Origin: a virus
Reading direction: 5' to 3' (one strand)
IMG/VR virus record: IMGVR_UViG_3300042485_000398
Span: 1 to 64,000 of that record
DNA: 64,000 bases
The notes under the pieces were generated by a model that saw nothing but the letters and a program-made list of their open reading frames with translations, did no database searches and was not told the DNA's origin. The position numbers were made by a program, and so were the translations under genes. The stretch's first letter is position 1; every line of letters begins with the position of its first letter. Positions 51,798-60,092 of the stretch are shown here, in pieces.

Positions 51798-52475
51798 ATG
51801 AAAACGATATTGATGCTAAAATATGGCACAAAATATTCCAAAGAAGATGTAGATCGTATCATCGAAGCCACTGGTGGCAAGTATAATTACGCCTGTATAA
51901 CCGACGATACTACCCTCGATCCCAGAGTTAAAATAATTCCATTACCAGAAGATGTTGACGGGACTTTCATTAAAATATGGATGTATGGTCTTGAAGACTT
52001 GGGTGATGTTCTTTACTTCGACCTTGATATTAGAATACAAAAAGATGTCGATAATTTATGGAATTATCTTGACGAACGCCCAACTATATGCTATACTTAT
52101 TGGAAGGATATAAGTTGGGTAGATAAAAAAGCGAGTTCTTACAGCGAACAATACTTGAGTAATTATAATTCTAGTGCTGTCCTATGGCGCTCTGGTAGTT
52201 CAAAAGCCAAAGAGATTTGGGAACATTTTGAAAAGGACATGGACTATTATATGATTAAGTATTGGGGCGACGATAGATTTTTATGGCATGAGAAGTTTGA
52301 TTTTAAGTGGTTTCCAAAAGGCGAGTTTTATTCTTTTCTCTATGGTGCAGACTACTACGACCCAGAGAAGAGAATTGTAGACAGATACCGACCAGAGTAT
52401 ACAGTATGTTTACTCAATGGTTTAGATTATTTTCCAGGATATGATAAAAAATATGATGAACTTTCTAACAATTAA
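51798..52475 (+). CDS. Glycosyltransferase-like protein (GT-A fold), paralogue 1
   Basis: 225 residues. N-terminal KYGTKYS, a putative nucleotide-sugar metal site FDLDIRI near 80-86 (DxD), later NSSAVLWRSGSS and FKWFPKGEFYS. Four consecutive genes share this layout. Substrate and acceptor unknown. First gene of the plus-strand block; overlaps the next start. Confidence 0.7.
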   Translation: MKTILMLKYGTKYSKEDVDRIIEATGGKYNYACITDDTTLDPRVKIIPLPEDVDGTFIKIWMYGLEDLGDVLYFDLDIRIQKDVDNLWNYLDERPTICYTYWKDISWVDKKASSYSEQYLSNYNSSAVLWRSGSSKAKEIWEHFEKDMDYYMIKYWGDDRFLWHEKFDFKWFPKGEFYSFLYGADYYDPEKRIVDRYRPEYTVCLLNGLDYFPGYDKKYDELSNN

Positions 52476-53223
52476 ATGGGGTGACAAATATTCTGAAAAG
52501 TATGTGAACAATCTTTACAAAATGGTAAAGAAGCACTACACTAAAGATTTCAGATTTATTTGTTATACCGATGATGTAAAAAAGATTAATAAGAATATTG
52601 AAGTCGTTCCTATTCCAGATGACGATCTCCTGCATCCTAAATATTATTACGGTAAAGAAGAATACTGTTTCGATAGGGCAAAATTTCTAGTCTTCAATTC
52701 AGAAGAATGGATAGACTGTGAATATGAAGATCGATTCTGTTACTTAGATTTGGATGTGGTAATTCAAAATAACATTGATGAAATAGATGATCTGGCCAAG
52801 AAGCCTAGAATTGCACATAGTTTATGGCAACCAGATGGTCAACTGGACGAAAGATTCTTCATTGAAACTCGGGGCACATACTACAATTCCAGTATGATGT
52901 TGTGGTCATACGGCCAGTGCCAGCATATATATTATGACGTTTGGGAAGAAAGCGAAATCATTTTCAAAACTTTCTTTAAGGGAACAGACAACTACCATTT
53001 CTGGAGACAAAGAGACTTCTGGAAAAACATTCCAGATCATTGGTTATATTCTTGGAATAGAGGAAGATATCATCCCGGCGACACAGATCGTTTCAAGTTT
53101 AGGGATGATGCTAAAATCTGCCTGTTCAATACAGATAACGTACCTCATCCCTCTACGAAAGATCACGTAGAATTGGCAGAGTGTAAGGATAAAAATATTA
53201 TTAGATTGTGGAACGCAAAATGA
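52453..53223 (+). CDS. Glycosyltransferase-like protein (GT-A fold), paralogue 2
   Basis: 256 residues from ATG 52453 (MMNFLTIKWGDKYS); ATG 52441 gives four more. WGDKYS at the start aligns with its paralogues, with LDLDVVIQ as DxD site, YYNSSMMLWS, and WLYSWNRGRYHPGD and CLFNTDNVP near the end. Stop overlaps the next start (ATGA). Confidence 0.7.
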   Translation: MMNFLTIKWGDKYSEKYVNNLYKMVKKHYTKDFRFICYTDDVKKINKNIEVVPIPDDDLLHPKYYYGKEEYCFDRAKFLVFNSEEWIDCEYEDRFCYLDLDVVIQNNIDEIDDLAKKPRIAHSLWQPDGQLDERFFIETRGTYYNSSMMLWSYGQCQHIYYDVWEESEIIFKTFFKGTDNYHFWRQRDFWKNIPDHWLYSWNRGRYHPGDTDRFKFRDDAKICLFNTDNVPHPSTKDHVELAECKDKNIIRLWNAK

Positions 53224-54044
53224 AAATACGAGTAAATTACGTTTGTTGTAAATGGGGCACCAAATACGATGCTGAGTTTGTCAATCGTCTTTATAGGATG
53301 GCAAAGAAGCATACTCCAGATAATTTTGAGTTCCATTTCTATTGCTATACCGATAATAGCGAAGGATTTGACGAAGAGATTAAAGTCATCGACTTTCCAG
53401 ACATTCCCGACATTCATCCCAAATACTGGTTCGGTTCAGAGGATTTCAAATACGGTATGGCACGTTGTTGGGACAGGCCAAAGACGTTCATCTTCAATAC
53501 ACACAACTTCGCAGACGATAAACCCACTGGAAGATTTGTCTTTTTCGACCTTGATGTTATCATACAAAATGATTTGTCGCCAATCATCACTTATGACCTA
53601 GAGAATCCCACCAAGTTGCGTTCATGGTGGCAAGACCCTCGCCCCATGAAGTCTCGTAACTTTAAGTTGTCACATGGTGCATATACTAATGGTAGTTGCA
53701 TGGTGTGGTCAGATGATCAGACCGAATGTATTTGGCAGGATGTCCTAGAACATCAAGAGCGTATTTGGTTTACCTTTACAGACGGCACAGATAATTATCA
53801 CAGTTGGCGATGGGGCGACTTTAGTAATACTCCTCTATGGAAACATTTTCCTAATACCTTTGCATACTCATACAATAGAGGTCGAGACTGGCAAGAAGGT
53901 GATTTAGAAGTCGCTAAATATAGAAAAGACTGCATTCTTTGTGTATTCAACGTGGACTTATTGCCGTTTCAAGACAATCACAGAGGTAAAGTAAAACAAG
54001 AAACGCTCGTTGATCCAGACTTATTAGAACATTGGAATATTTAA
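53220..54044 (+). CDS. Glycosyltransferase-like protein (GT-A fold), paralogue 3
   Basis: 274 residues from ATG 53220, chosen for the ATGA overlap; an upstream in-frame ATG at 53208 adds four residues. CKWGTKYDAEF, FYCYTD, FFDLDVIIQ (DxD), TNGSCMVWS, YSYNRGRDW and CVFNVDLLP are the family landmarks. Best-preserved member of the four. Confidence 0.72.
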   Translation: MKIRVNYVCCKWGTKYDAEFVNRLYRMAKKHTPDNFEFHFYCYTDNSEGFDEEIKVIDFPDIPDIHPKYWFGSEDFKYGMARCWDRPKTFIFNTHNFADDKPTGRFVFFDLDVIIQNDLSPIITYDLENPTKLRSWWQDPRPMKSRNFKLSHGAYTNGSCMVWSDDQTECIWQDVLEHQERIWFTFTDGTDNYHSWRWGDFSNTPLWKHFPNTFAYSYNRGRDWQEGDLEVAKYRKDCILCVFNVDLLPFQDNHRGKVKQETLVDPDLLEHWNI

Positions 54045-54727
54045 TGATTGATATCTACACAGTGAAATGGGGATACAAATATGGTCCTGAGTATGTCAAT
54101 AAATTGTTCGAGCAGTGTAAGGAGCATATTACGGGTGAGTTTGAATTTCACTGCATAACGGAACATGAAGTGGGATTGAACCCAGAAATAATCATTGTTC
54201 CTTTGCCTACAGACAACTATTATGAGAAGTGGTGGAACAAGTTATATTTGTTTGATCGACATTTTATTCGTAAACAGGGTGAGAAATTATTCTTTGATTT
54301 GGATATTGACATTCAACAAAACATCGATTGTATCGTTGAACATGATCCAGAAGATAAACTTACTTTCATTCGAACTCATTGGCACAACCTAAACAAAATG
54401 AAAATCGATACTAAAGATATTCCTCATAAGTATACAGACTTGAATTCAAGTGTGTTAAGATGGAATGACAAATTAGATGTTGATAAAATCACCAAGTTCG
54501 TTAGAGATTACCCTGACCAGATGTTTTATTATTATCGGGGTCTCGATAACATGTTCGGTCATCAAAGAGAACGTCTTTTAAAAATAGACTATTTTCCAGA
54601 CGGCTGGGTATACAGTTATAATTATGGGTATATGTGGCCTGCCGATACTAGAGAACAAGTTCTCAGAGAACAGCCACTAATTTGTTTGTATGATTCAATG
54701 GAAAGACCACAAGATGCTAAACTATAA
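54044..54727 (+). CDS. Glycosyltransferase-like protein (GT-A fold), paralogue 4
   Basis: 227 residues from ATG 54044 (TAATG overlap). VKWGYKYGPEYVN, FFDLDIDIQ (DxD), LNSSVLRWND, WVYSYNYGYMW. Slightly shorter than paralogue 3. The last 14 bases overlap the methyltransferase-like start. Confidence 0.7.
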   Translation: MIDIYTVKWGYKYGPEYVNKLFEQCKEHITGEFEFHCITEHEVGLNPEIIIVPLPTDNYYEKWWNKLYLFDRHFIRKQGEKLFFDLDIDIQQNIDCIVEHDPEDKLTFIRTHWHNLNKMKIDTKDIPHKYTDLNSSVLRWNDKLDVDKITKFVRDYPDQMFYYYRGLDNMFGHQRERLLKIDYFPDGWVYSYNYGYMWPADTREQVLREQPLICLYDSMERPQDAKL

Positions 54728-55370
54728 TTTTTTGAATAATTACCGTAATTGGGGTGAAGGTCTAGAAAAGATCAGCCATGAAATGCCATGGAAGCATGAA
54801 GATTTTCGTAAGTCTTTAAATCCTAATACGATGGATGCCGCCATTTGGTTAGTTGAAGAACTGAAAAAACATGTTGACTTTACCAAAAAACTTGATATAA
54901 CAATTCTAAACTCTTGGCTAGGATTTCCTCTTGTTCCACTGCTATGCGAAAATCTAAGTGTAAAGAAGTTGAACCTAATTGATATTGATAAAGATGCCTT
55001 AGAACTATCTAAGGTTTTCAATAAGTATTATACAGAAAAAGATATCGAACTCAGCCACCTTAATTGGGATGTACCCTTTGCATACCACGATATCAATTCG
55101 CTAAACACAGATGTGGTAATTTCACTTGGTTGTGAAACCATGTACCCTTTGAAGAATATGACTACTGCAAATTCAGATTGTATTTTTGCGTGTCAATCAT
55201 CTAATGTGTTTCGCGAAATGTATGGCATCAATTGTGTTCCGACCCTTGAAGATCACATAGAAAATGTCGGGGTTAAAGACGTTCTGTATAGCGGAAACAT
55301 TAATCAGTTTTATTGGTCTTGGGATGGTAAAGTAGACTTTGATAGATTTATGGTCATAGGAAGGAAGTAA
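54714..55370 (+). CDS. Methyltransferase-like (SAM-fold) protein
   Basis: 218 residues from ATG 54714 (MLNYNFLNNYRNWG); ATG 54690 is longer but lies within the previous gene. The segment ITILNSWLGFPLVPLLCE..LNLIDIDKDALELSKV resembles the SAM-binding Rossmann region, with an acidic LIDID strand end. Target unknown; it may act on the same glycan as its neighbours (inference). Confidence 0.55.
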   Translation: MLNYNFLNNYRNWGEGLEKISHEMPWKHEDFRKSLNPNTMDAAIWLVEELKKHVDFTKKLDITILNSWLGFPLVPLLCENLSVKKLNLIDIDKDALELSKVFNKYYTEKDIELSHLNWDVPFAYHDINSLNTDVVISLGCETMYPLKNMTTANSDCIFACQSSNVFREMYGINCVPTLEDHIENVGVKDVLYSGNINQFYWSWDGKVDFDRFMVIGRK

Positions 55371-55371
55371 T

Positions 55372-56097
55372 ATGGGAAGAGCGAGAGTTGTTGCACCTCC
55401 ACCCGAGGATTATATACCAGAACCTTTAGTATCACTACCACCTCCTCCTGAAGAAATAGTTGTTGAAGAGTGGACCAATGGAAACTTCCAAGAAGAAATT
55501 ATTGAAGTTGAGATTGATGAACCTTCTCAAGAAGAACTTGATAGAGAAAAAATCGCTCAAGAAAAACATGAAGAATTACAGAGACAAAAACTTGCAGTAG
55601 AAGAAGAAACAAAAGTGGCAGCAGAAACAGTTGCTAAAGCAAAAGAGATTTTAGAAAACCCTCCTGTGAAAATTGAGACAGTAACAGAAACAGTTATAGA
55701 AACCGTTCATGTAACAGATCCAAAATTACTAGAAGAGTTGCAAGCAATTAAAGACGAAAATGAAAAACTTACCAGAGAAAAAGAAGTGGCAGAAAAGGCA
55801 AGGGAAGATCAGATTGTAAAAGCGCGACAACAGGCAACTGACAGACAAGTCACTCAGTTGAATATGGTTGAGGCAAGAAAACCTACTTTACTTAGTAAAG
55901 TAAAAGATTTCTTTCGACGCAGAAGAATCAAACTTGCTACCGTTTCTCAGGCGAACTACGAACAGGCAATTATCTACCAAGCATCGGTTGCCGTTCCAAA
56001 GATGCTAGACGAAATTGAAAAGATGCACGAAAGTTTGACTATTCTAGAAGAACTTCTAGCGAAAAACAAAGAACGTCAAAAGATTAAAGTTCGGTGA
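55372..56097 (+). CDS. Coiled-coil, Glu/Lys-rich protein
   Basis: 241 residues with AGGAAGGAAGTAAT upstream of the ATG. The N-terminus is Pro-rich, the middle (about 50-160) is a long charged coiled coil (EKHEELQRQKLAVEEETK), and there is an Arg-rich patch KDFFRRRRIKL. No catalytic motif. Converges with and overlaps the minus-strand gene by 14 bases. Possibly structural. Confidence 0.6.
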   Translation: MGRARVVAPPPEDYIPEPLVSLPPPPEEIVVEEWTNGNFQEEIIEVEIDEPSQEELDREKIAQEKHEELQRQKLAVEEETKVAAETVAKAKEILENPPVKIETVTETVIETVHVTDPKLLEELQAIKDENEKLTREKEVAEKAREDQIVKARQQATDRQVTQLNMVEARKPTLLSKVKDFFRRRRIKLATVSQANYEQAIIYQASVAVPKMLDEIEKMHESLTILEELLAKNKERQKIKVR

Positions 56098-56731
56098 AAT
56101 CTACACCCGTAATATCTTCAACCATTGATTTCCAGAGGTCCTCATGGGGAACGACATAACCGAGAGTGAGGCGCTTGCTTCGGCTCCCAGCACAGTGATA
56201 GAAGACCTTATCAGTCTCACTACGCCTACCGAAGTAACCGACCTTGACAGACCAACCCTTGGGGTCCCAAAGAGTGACCATTTCTTTTGTTATTGGATCT
56301 AGATACCTAAAGTAGCCGCCATTCTCTTCTGTATTATAAGAAAGAAGAATGTTGTAGCCGCTTGCATTCCAGTTTGTGTGCCAGCCCATAAATCCATTTT
56401 CTGGATAATAAACATGAACCGCATTGTTTTTGGCACCTAGAAACGAAATTAATTCACGATTGAGTTTCTGTTGCTTCTCGCGGTGAGTGGTCGGGACAGA
56501 ATCTACCATTCCGATATCACAACAGAAAGCGGTTTCTGGATACCCCTCATGTTCACCATCTTTACCGACTAACTCATTCATATACTTTTCAGAAGTGCCA
56601 GTGTCGATATCAAATCCTCGACGCCTATCTGGCTCTCTCAATTTGTCGTGGTCTGTTTGTGAGAAGAACCACTCCGCATAAGGAGTAAGAATTTCCAGAA
56701 GTTCTGGATTAATATTTTTAGAAACCTTCAT
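56084..56731 (-). CDS. 2OG-Fe(II) oxygenase-like protein with HxN
   Basis: 215 residues from ATG 56731, in a TAATG overlap with the upstream gene; an extension to 56827 is unlikely. GWHTNWNASGYNILLSY puts His118 and Asn120 where HxD is usual, with distal His179 and Arg187. Such HTN-type proteins occur in T4-like cyanophages. Activity and substrate uncertain. Confidence 0.65.
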   Translation of the reverse strand: MKVSKNINPELLEILTPYAEWFFSQTDHDKLREPDRRRGFDIDTGTSEKYMNELVGKDGEHEGYPETAFCCDIGMVDSVPTTHREKQQKLNRELISFLGAKNNAVHVYYPENGFMGWHTNWNASGYNILLSYNTEENGGYFRYLDPITKEMVTLWDPKGWSVKVGYFGRRSETDKVFYHCAGSRSKRLTLGYVVPHEDLWKSMVEDITGVDFTEL

Positions 56732-57429
56732 TATTTGTCCAATACGGATGACGGCAACGTGTAGTGATAGATGACAATCTCTTGTCCTTGCAATTCTTCT
56801 TGTTTGTACCCGATGACAAAATTCCACCTTGCATCTGGATCAGGAAATCTTCCTGTTTTTACACCCATATCCCCGTATGTCAATAAGCGCCACATTGTAA
56901 ATGTGTCCCACTGTAGTGCTTCTTTTGGATAGTGTTGTCTATCATAACTAGGTTCATTCTGCTTACAATATTCGCCCCACCAAGCGCCCATCAATTTCAG
57001 TGTTTGTGAATTATTGCGGTAGACGAATAGACCGCAATGCTCGGTCATTTCTTCTGTATCAGATAGCTTTGTTAGGGCTGCATTATATGGACGATTTGCT
57101 GTAAAAATCACATCTATATCATCTGGAATCTGATCAAAGATTTTTAGAATATCGTCGTGTTGAACTTCTGTATCACAGTCCATATAAACTGTCAAGTCAT
57201 ATGGAGTTTTATCTAGCGCCCAGAGTTTGGCTCTCTTGTGATATGGAACACCATCTGTAATAATGTTCTCGAAGATTTCTTCATCACCTGGTTCTATCCA
57301 TTCTGCATGAGTGAATAAAGTAATCTTTGCTTCTGGCCAATAGTCTAGAAGTGATAGTGCAGAGTTTTTCGCGGCTCTATAGTAACCTCTACGAAGCGAT
57401 GCTACATAAACGAATCCGTTATTCTGCAT
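56731..57429 (-). CDS. Glycosyltransferase-like protein (GT-A, DCDTE motif)
   Basis: 232 residues. Nucleotide-diphospho-sugar transferase pattern with DCDTEV near 84-89 and an N-terminal RRGYYRAAKNSALSLLDYWP. Unlike the plus-strand four, it lacks WGxKY, so it is a different subfamily. Overlaps 57419-57886 by 11 bases and the oxygenase start. Confidence 0.7.
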   Translation of the reverse strand: MQNNGFVYVASLRRGYYRAAKNSALSLLDYWPEAKITLFTHAEWIEPGDEEIFENIITDGVPYHKRAKLWALDKTPYDLTVYMDCDTEVQHDDILKIFDQIPDDIDVIFTANRPYNAALTKLSDTEEMTEHCGLFVYRNNSQTLKLMGAWWGEYCKQNEPSYDRQHYPKEALQWDTFTMWRLLTYGDMGVKTGRFPDPDARWNFVIGYKQEELQGQEIVIYHYTLPSSVLDK

Positions 57430-57886
57430 TCTTTTCTTCTTCCATGATCAGCATGGTAGCATATGCCATAACTTCAAGCGCAGACTTCGATCTACGTATC
57501 TTAGTTTTCATTACCTTGTTAGTTGAATTTTTGATGGTAAGAACTTCGAAGGCTTCTAACTTAGCTTCGAAAAGAGTCTCATCTTTACGGCGCTGTAGAT
57601 CGACCTTCGATCTTTCCATGCGCTGGCGAACTTCTTCGGTGCGGCGCTCTTCGCGAAGTCGAGTATTTTCATCAATATCTTCTTCAGTAAACTTTTCCAT
57701 AATAGCAATATAGTCTGGATTGCCACCTTCACCCGACACAGATGCTGGCAGTCTCTTACCATCTGGATAGATGATAATTACCATTACTTGCTGTAGTTCT
57801 TTATTTAGCCAAAAGGGTTCTTCGTAGTCTTTTGTTTCGGCAATGATGGCCGAATCCAATACGATGGCGTCTTCATTCACAATCAT
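57419..57886 (-). CDS. Hypothetical charged helical protein
   Basis: 155 residues. A globular N-terminus (IVLDSAIIAETKDYEEPFW) is followed by a charged helix (DENTRLREERRTEEVRQRME). Resembles an unassigned protein of T4-like marine phages. Possibly structural. No motif found. Confidence 0.55.
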   Translation of the reverse strand: MIVNEDAIVLDSAIIAETKDYEEPFWLNKELQQVMVIIIYPDGKRLPASVSGEGGNPDYIAIMEKFTEEDIDENTRLREERRTEEVRQRMERSKVDLQRRKDETLFEAKLEAFEVLTIKNSTNKVMKTKIRRSKSALEVMAYATMLIMEEEKNAE

Positions 57887-57930
57887 TCAACTCTCCATAA
57901 AAAGAAATAATATAAAGTATATAGTATAGT

Positions 57931-59361
57931 TTAAGCGGTACGAATCCAAAGAGATACTGTTGATACTGTATCTTTAGTTGCTTGAATTGTATCGCCCGCA
58001 TATGTACCAGAATATGTTCCAGAATAGGTTCTAGAGCCAGAATACCCACCCGAATATGTTCTTGAACCGGCAAATGAGTTTGCATATGTGCCAGAATAAG
58101 TTCTGGAGCCAGAATAACTGGCGGAGTAAGTTCTAGAACCAGCAAATGAACCGGCAAAATTTGTTGGTTCCGATACATATCCTGCATTCGAATATGTTCT
58201 GGTACCAGCAAATGTTCCGGTAAAATTGGTTGATGCTGATACATAGCTGGTTGAGTATGTGCGCGAACCAGCGAATGTACCACCAATAAAACCACCGTAA
58301 TATAGAATATAGCTGGCAGAATATGTTCTAGAACCTGCAAAGGGTCTAGTCCCCGCGAAGTTGGTTGCATAAGATCCAGAATATGTTCTAGAACCTGCAA
58401 ACGTTCTAGTACCAGAGAAGTTAGTCACATAAGATCCAGAAAATGCTCTAGACCCAGCATATGTTGTGCTGTAAGTTCTGCCTCCGGCAAAGGTATTTGT
58501 ATATCCCGCCGGGGTATATGTTCTAGTTCCAGCATATGCTGCATTAGAATATGTTCTGGTACCACTATAGGCGCCGGTATAGTTTTCAGACGCGACTTGT
58601 TCACGAGTATCAGAAGCTGAACCCATGCTAACCCAAGTACCAGGAGATGGCGATGATGCTTGGATCTTATATGTACCAATACTGGTGCTGATAATACGAT
58701 TTCTGAAATAAGGAATCATTTCCTGAATTTCAGTATCGGTCATTTGCTTTACGTTATTGCCACTATATGTTTTCAGTGGACGAAGATCGGCATTCGGTGA
58801 TGTTGTAGCCGCAGTCTTCTGCCAAATATAATAAGTTGTGTTACCACCATTTGCAACATCGGTGATGGTGTAACGTGAGGTCCATGTACCGCCACTTGGC
58901 GCCGAGCCAGCAAGACGATACTGTCCCGCAGTATACTCTGATTCAGTAACCATTGCTGTGACCGCTTGGTCAATAATATCATTGCGGATCTGAGCGTCTG
59001 TCATTTGCTGAATTGCAGTGTCATATTGCAAAGGACGGTTTGTGATTGTACCAGCATCCTCAGCAGTAATTTGCTTTGCATAATACGTTACGGTGGCTAT
59101 AGCACCAGTAGCTGGGTGAGTACCAGTCGCTTCTGTTCTATCCGTATCAGCAAAAGTGCCGATTGCGGTACCAGAAAGTGCGTTTGCTGTATCAATATTA
59201 AGGTCAGCCGTATTAGAACCATTGCTTGCCGCGCCAGCAAATCCTACTGTGATTTTATTTGCAATATAATTTTTGACTTCCGTATTTGACATGGTCTGCA
59301 AACCCTGAAAGTTTGCAGAAGTAATCGGTGTAGCAGATGCTTTGAGCTTTAACGGGTTCAT
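57931..59361 (-). CDS. Virion protein with Tyr/Gly/Arg repeats
   Basis: 476 residues. The first 260 hold three internal repeats (MSNTEVKNYI near 24, MTDAQIRNDI near 116, MTDTEIQEMI near 209). About residues 262-465 are a low-complexity tract of AGSRTYSGSY-type units; I count about 14 G[STG]R[TAP][YF] motifs. The last residues are SLWIRTA. A virion fibre or adhesin role is inferred; no family is certain. Confidence 0.65.
   Translation of the reverse strand: MNPLKLKASATPITSANFQGLQTMSNTEVKNYIANKITVGFAGAASNGSNTADLNIDTANALSGTAIGTFADTDRTEATGTHPATGAIATVTYYAKQITAEDAGTITNRPLQYDTAIQQMTDAQIRNDIIDQAVTAMVTESEYTAGQYRLAGSAPSGGTWTSRYTITDVANGGNTTYYIWQKTAATTSPNADLRPLKTYSGNNVKQMTDTEIQEMIPYFRNRIISTSIGTYKIQASSPSPGTWVSMGSASDTREQVASENYTGAYSGTRTYSNAAYAGTRTYTPAGYTNTFAGGRTYSTTYAGSRAFSGSYVTNFSGTRTFAGSRTYSGSYATNFAGTRPFAGSRTYSASYILYYGGFIGGTFAGSRTYSTSYVSASTNFTGTFAGTRTYSNAGYVSEPTNFAGSFAGSRTYSASYSGSRTYSGTYANSFAGSRTYSGGYSGSRTYSGTYSGTYAGDTIQATKDTVSTVSLWIRTA
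57970..58580 (-). repeat. AGSRTYSGSY-type tandem repeat tract
   Basis: About 610 bases encoding some 14 copies of a Gly-Ser/Thr-Arg-Thr/Ala-Tyr/Phe unit separated by Ser/Gly/Tyr/Phe linkers, in the gene at 57931-59361. Confidence 0.8.
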
Positions 59362-59372
59362 TTTTTATAGCC

Positions 59373-59855
59373 TTAATTTAGTCTAGTGCCGCTCGAATCA
59401 AATACCAACAGAGGTGTAAGTGAATACCAATCTGTAGCATCCTTAGCAACAAAAGTGGCAGATGATCCAGCAGCCACCGTTACAGCAACGTTAACCGTTC
59501 CGCCGTTAATCTTGTCTGATACGTTTGGATAAACTAGTAGATTTGTTGCAGTAGTATTAACAAGTGTATAGGTCAACGAGGCTTCGGCTGTTGGAAGTTT
59601 GACACCTGCTCCAGAACCCACTGTAGTGATAATATTATAAACATCCGAAAGTTCTGTTGCTCCAGACTGGTTTGTTCCTGCCGCAGAAACAGTAGCCGAG
59701 ATGGAAGGCTTTAGATCGCCCGTTAGAGTAAGATTACCAAACGTGGGATTAGACCCGGATTCATACTTGTCAGTATTCAGATTGTTGAAGTTATTATCAA
59801 CTTCGGTATTTGTAAGTGGCGACCCCTTTACGGATCTAAGTGTAATTGTGGCCAT
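59373..59855 (-). CDS. Small fibre-type structural protein
   Basis: 160 residues. N-terminal TLRSVKGSPLTNTEVDNNFNNLN is a phage fibre anchor motif, followed by a beta domain GNLTLTGDL and LPTAEASLTYTLVN; ends VFDSSGTRLN. Probably virion component. No enzyme motif. Confidence 0.7.
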   Translation of the reverse strand: MATITLRSVKGSPLTNTEVDNNFNNLNTDKYESGSNPTFGNLTLTGDLKPSISATVSAAGTNQSGATELSDVYNIITTVGSGAGVKLPTAEASLTYTLVNTTATNLLVYPNVSDKINGGTVNVAVTVAAGSSATFVAKDATDWYSLTPLLVFDSSGTRLN

Positions 59856-59857
59856 AT

Positions 59858-60091
59858 CTATCTACCTTGGTTCTGTAATATTTGCTGCAACAACAATTTG
59901 ATATCTAGCATCTCTTGTTTCACACTATTTATATCATTTTCAAATTGTCGAAGCTGATTTGTTTGTTCTCGAACTTTGTTTTTTCTAGCTTTGTATGCTG
60001 ATAATCCAGCAACATCGGTAGAAATAATGGCTTTTGAATGGCCATCTCTAACATATTTAGTTGTGTCGTCCAGATGATATCTTTGTCCCAT
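59858..60091 (-). CDS. Small coiled-coil hypothetical protein
   Basis: 77 residues with a basic N-terminus (YHLDDTTKYVRDGHSKAIIST) and a heptad helix (QLRQFENDINSVKQEMLDIK). Just downstream of the large structural gene. Function not recognised. Confidence 0.6.
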   Translation of the reverse strand: MGQRYHLDDTTKYVRDGHSKAIISTDVAGLSAYKARKNKVREQTNQLRQFENDINSVKQEMLDIKLLLQQILQNQGR

Positions 60092-60092
60092 G

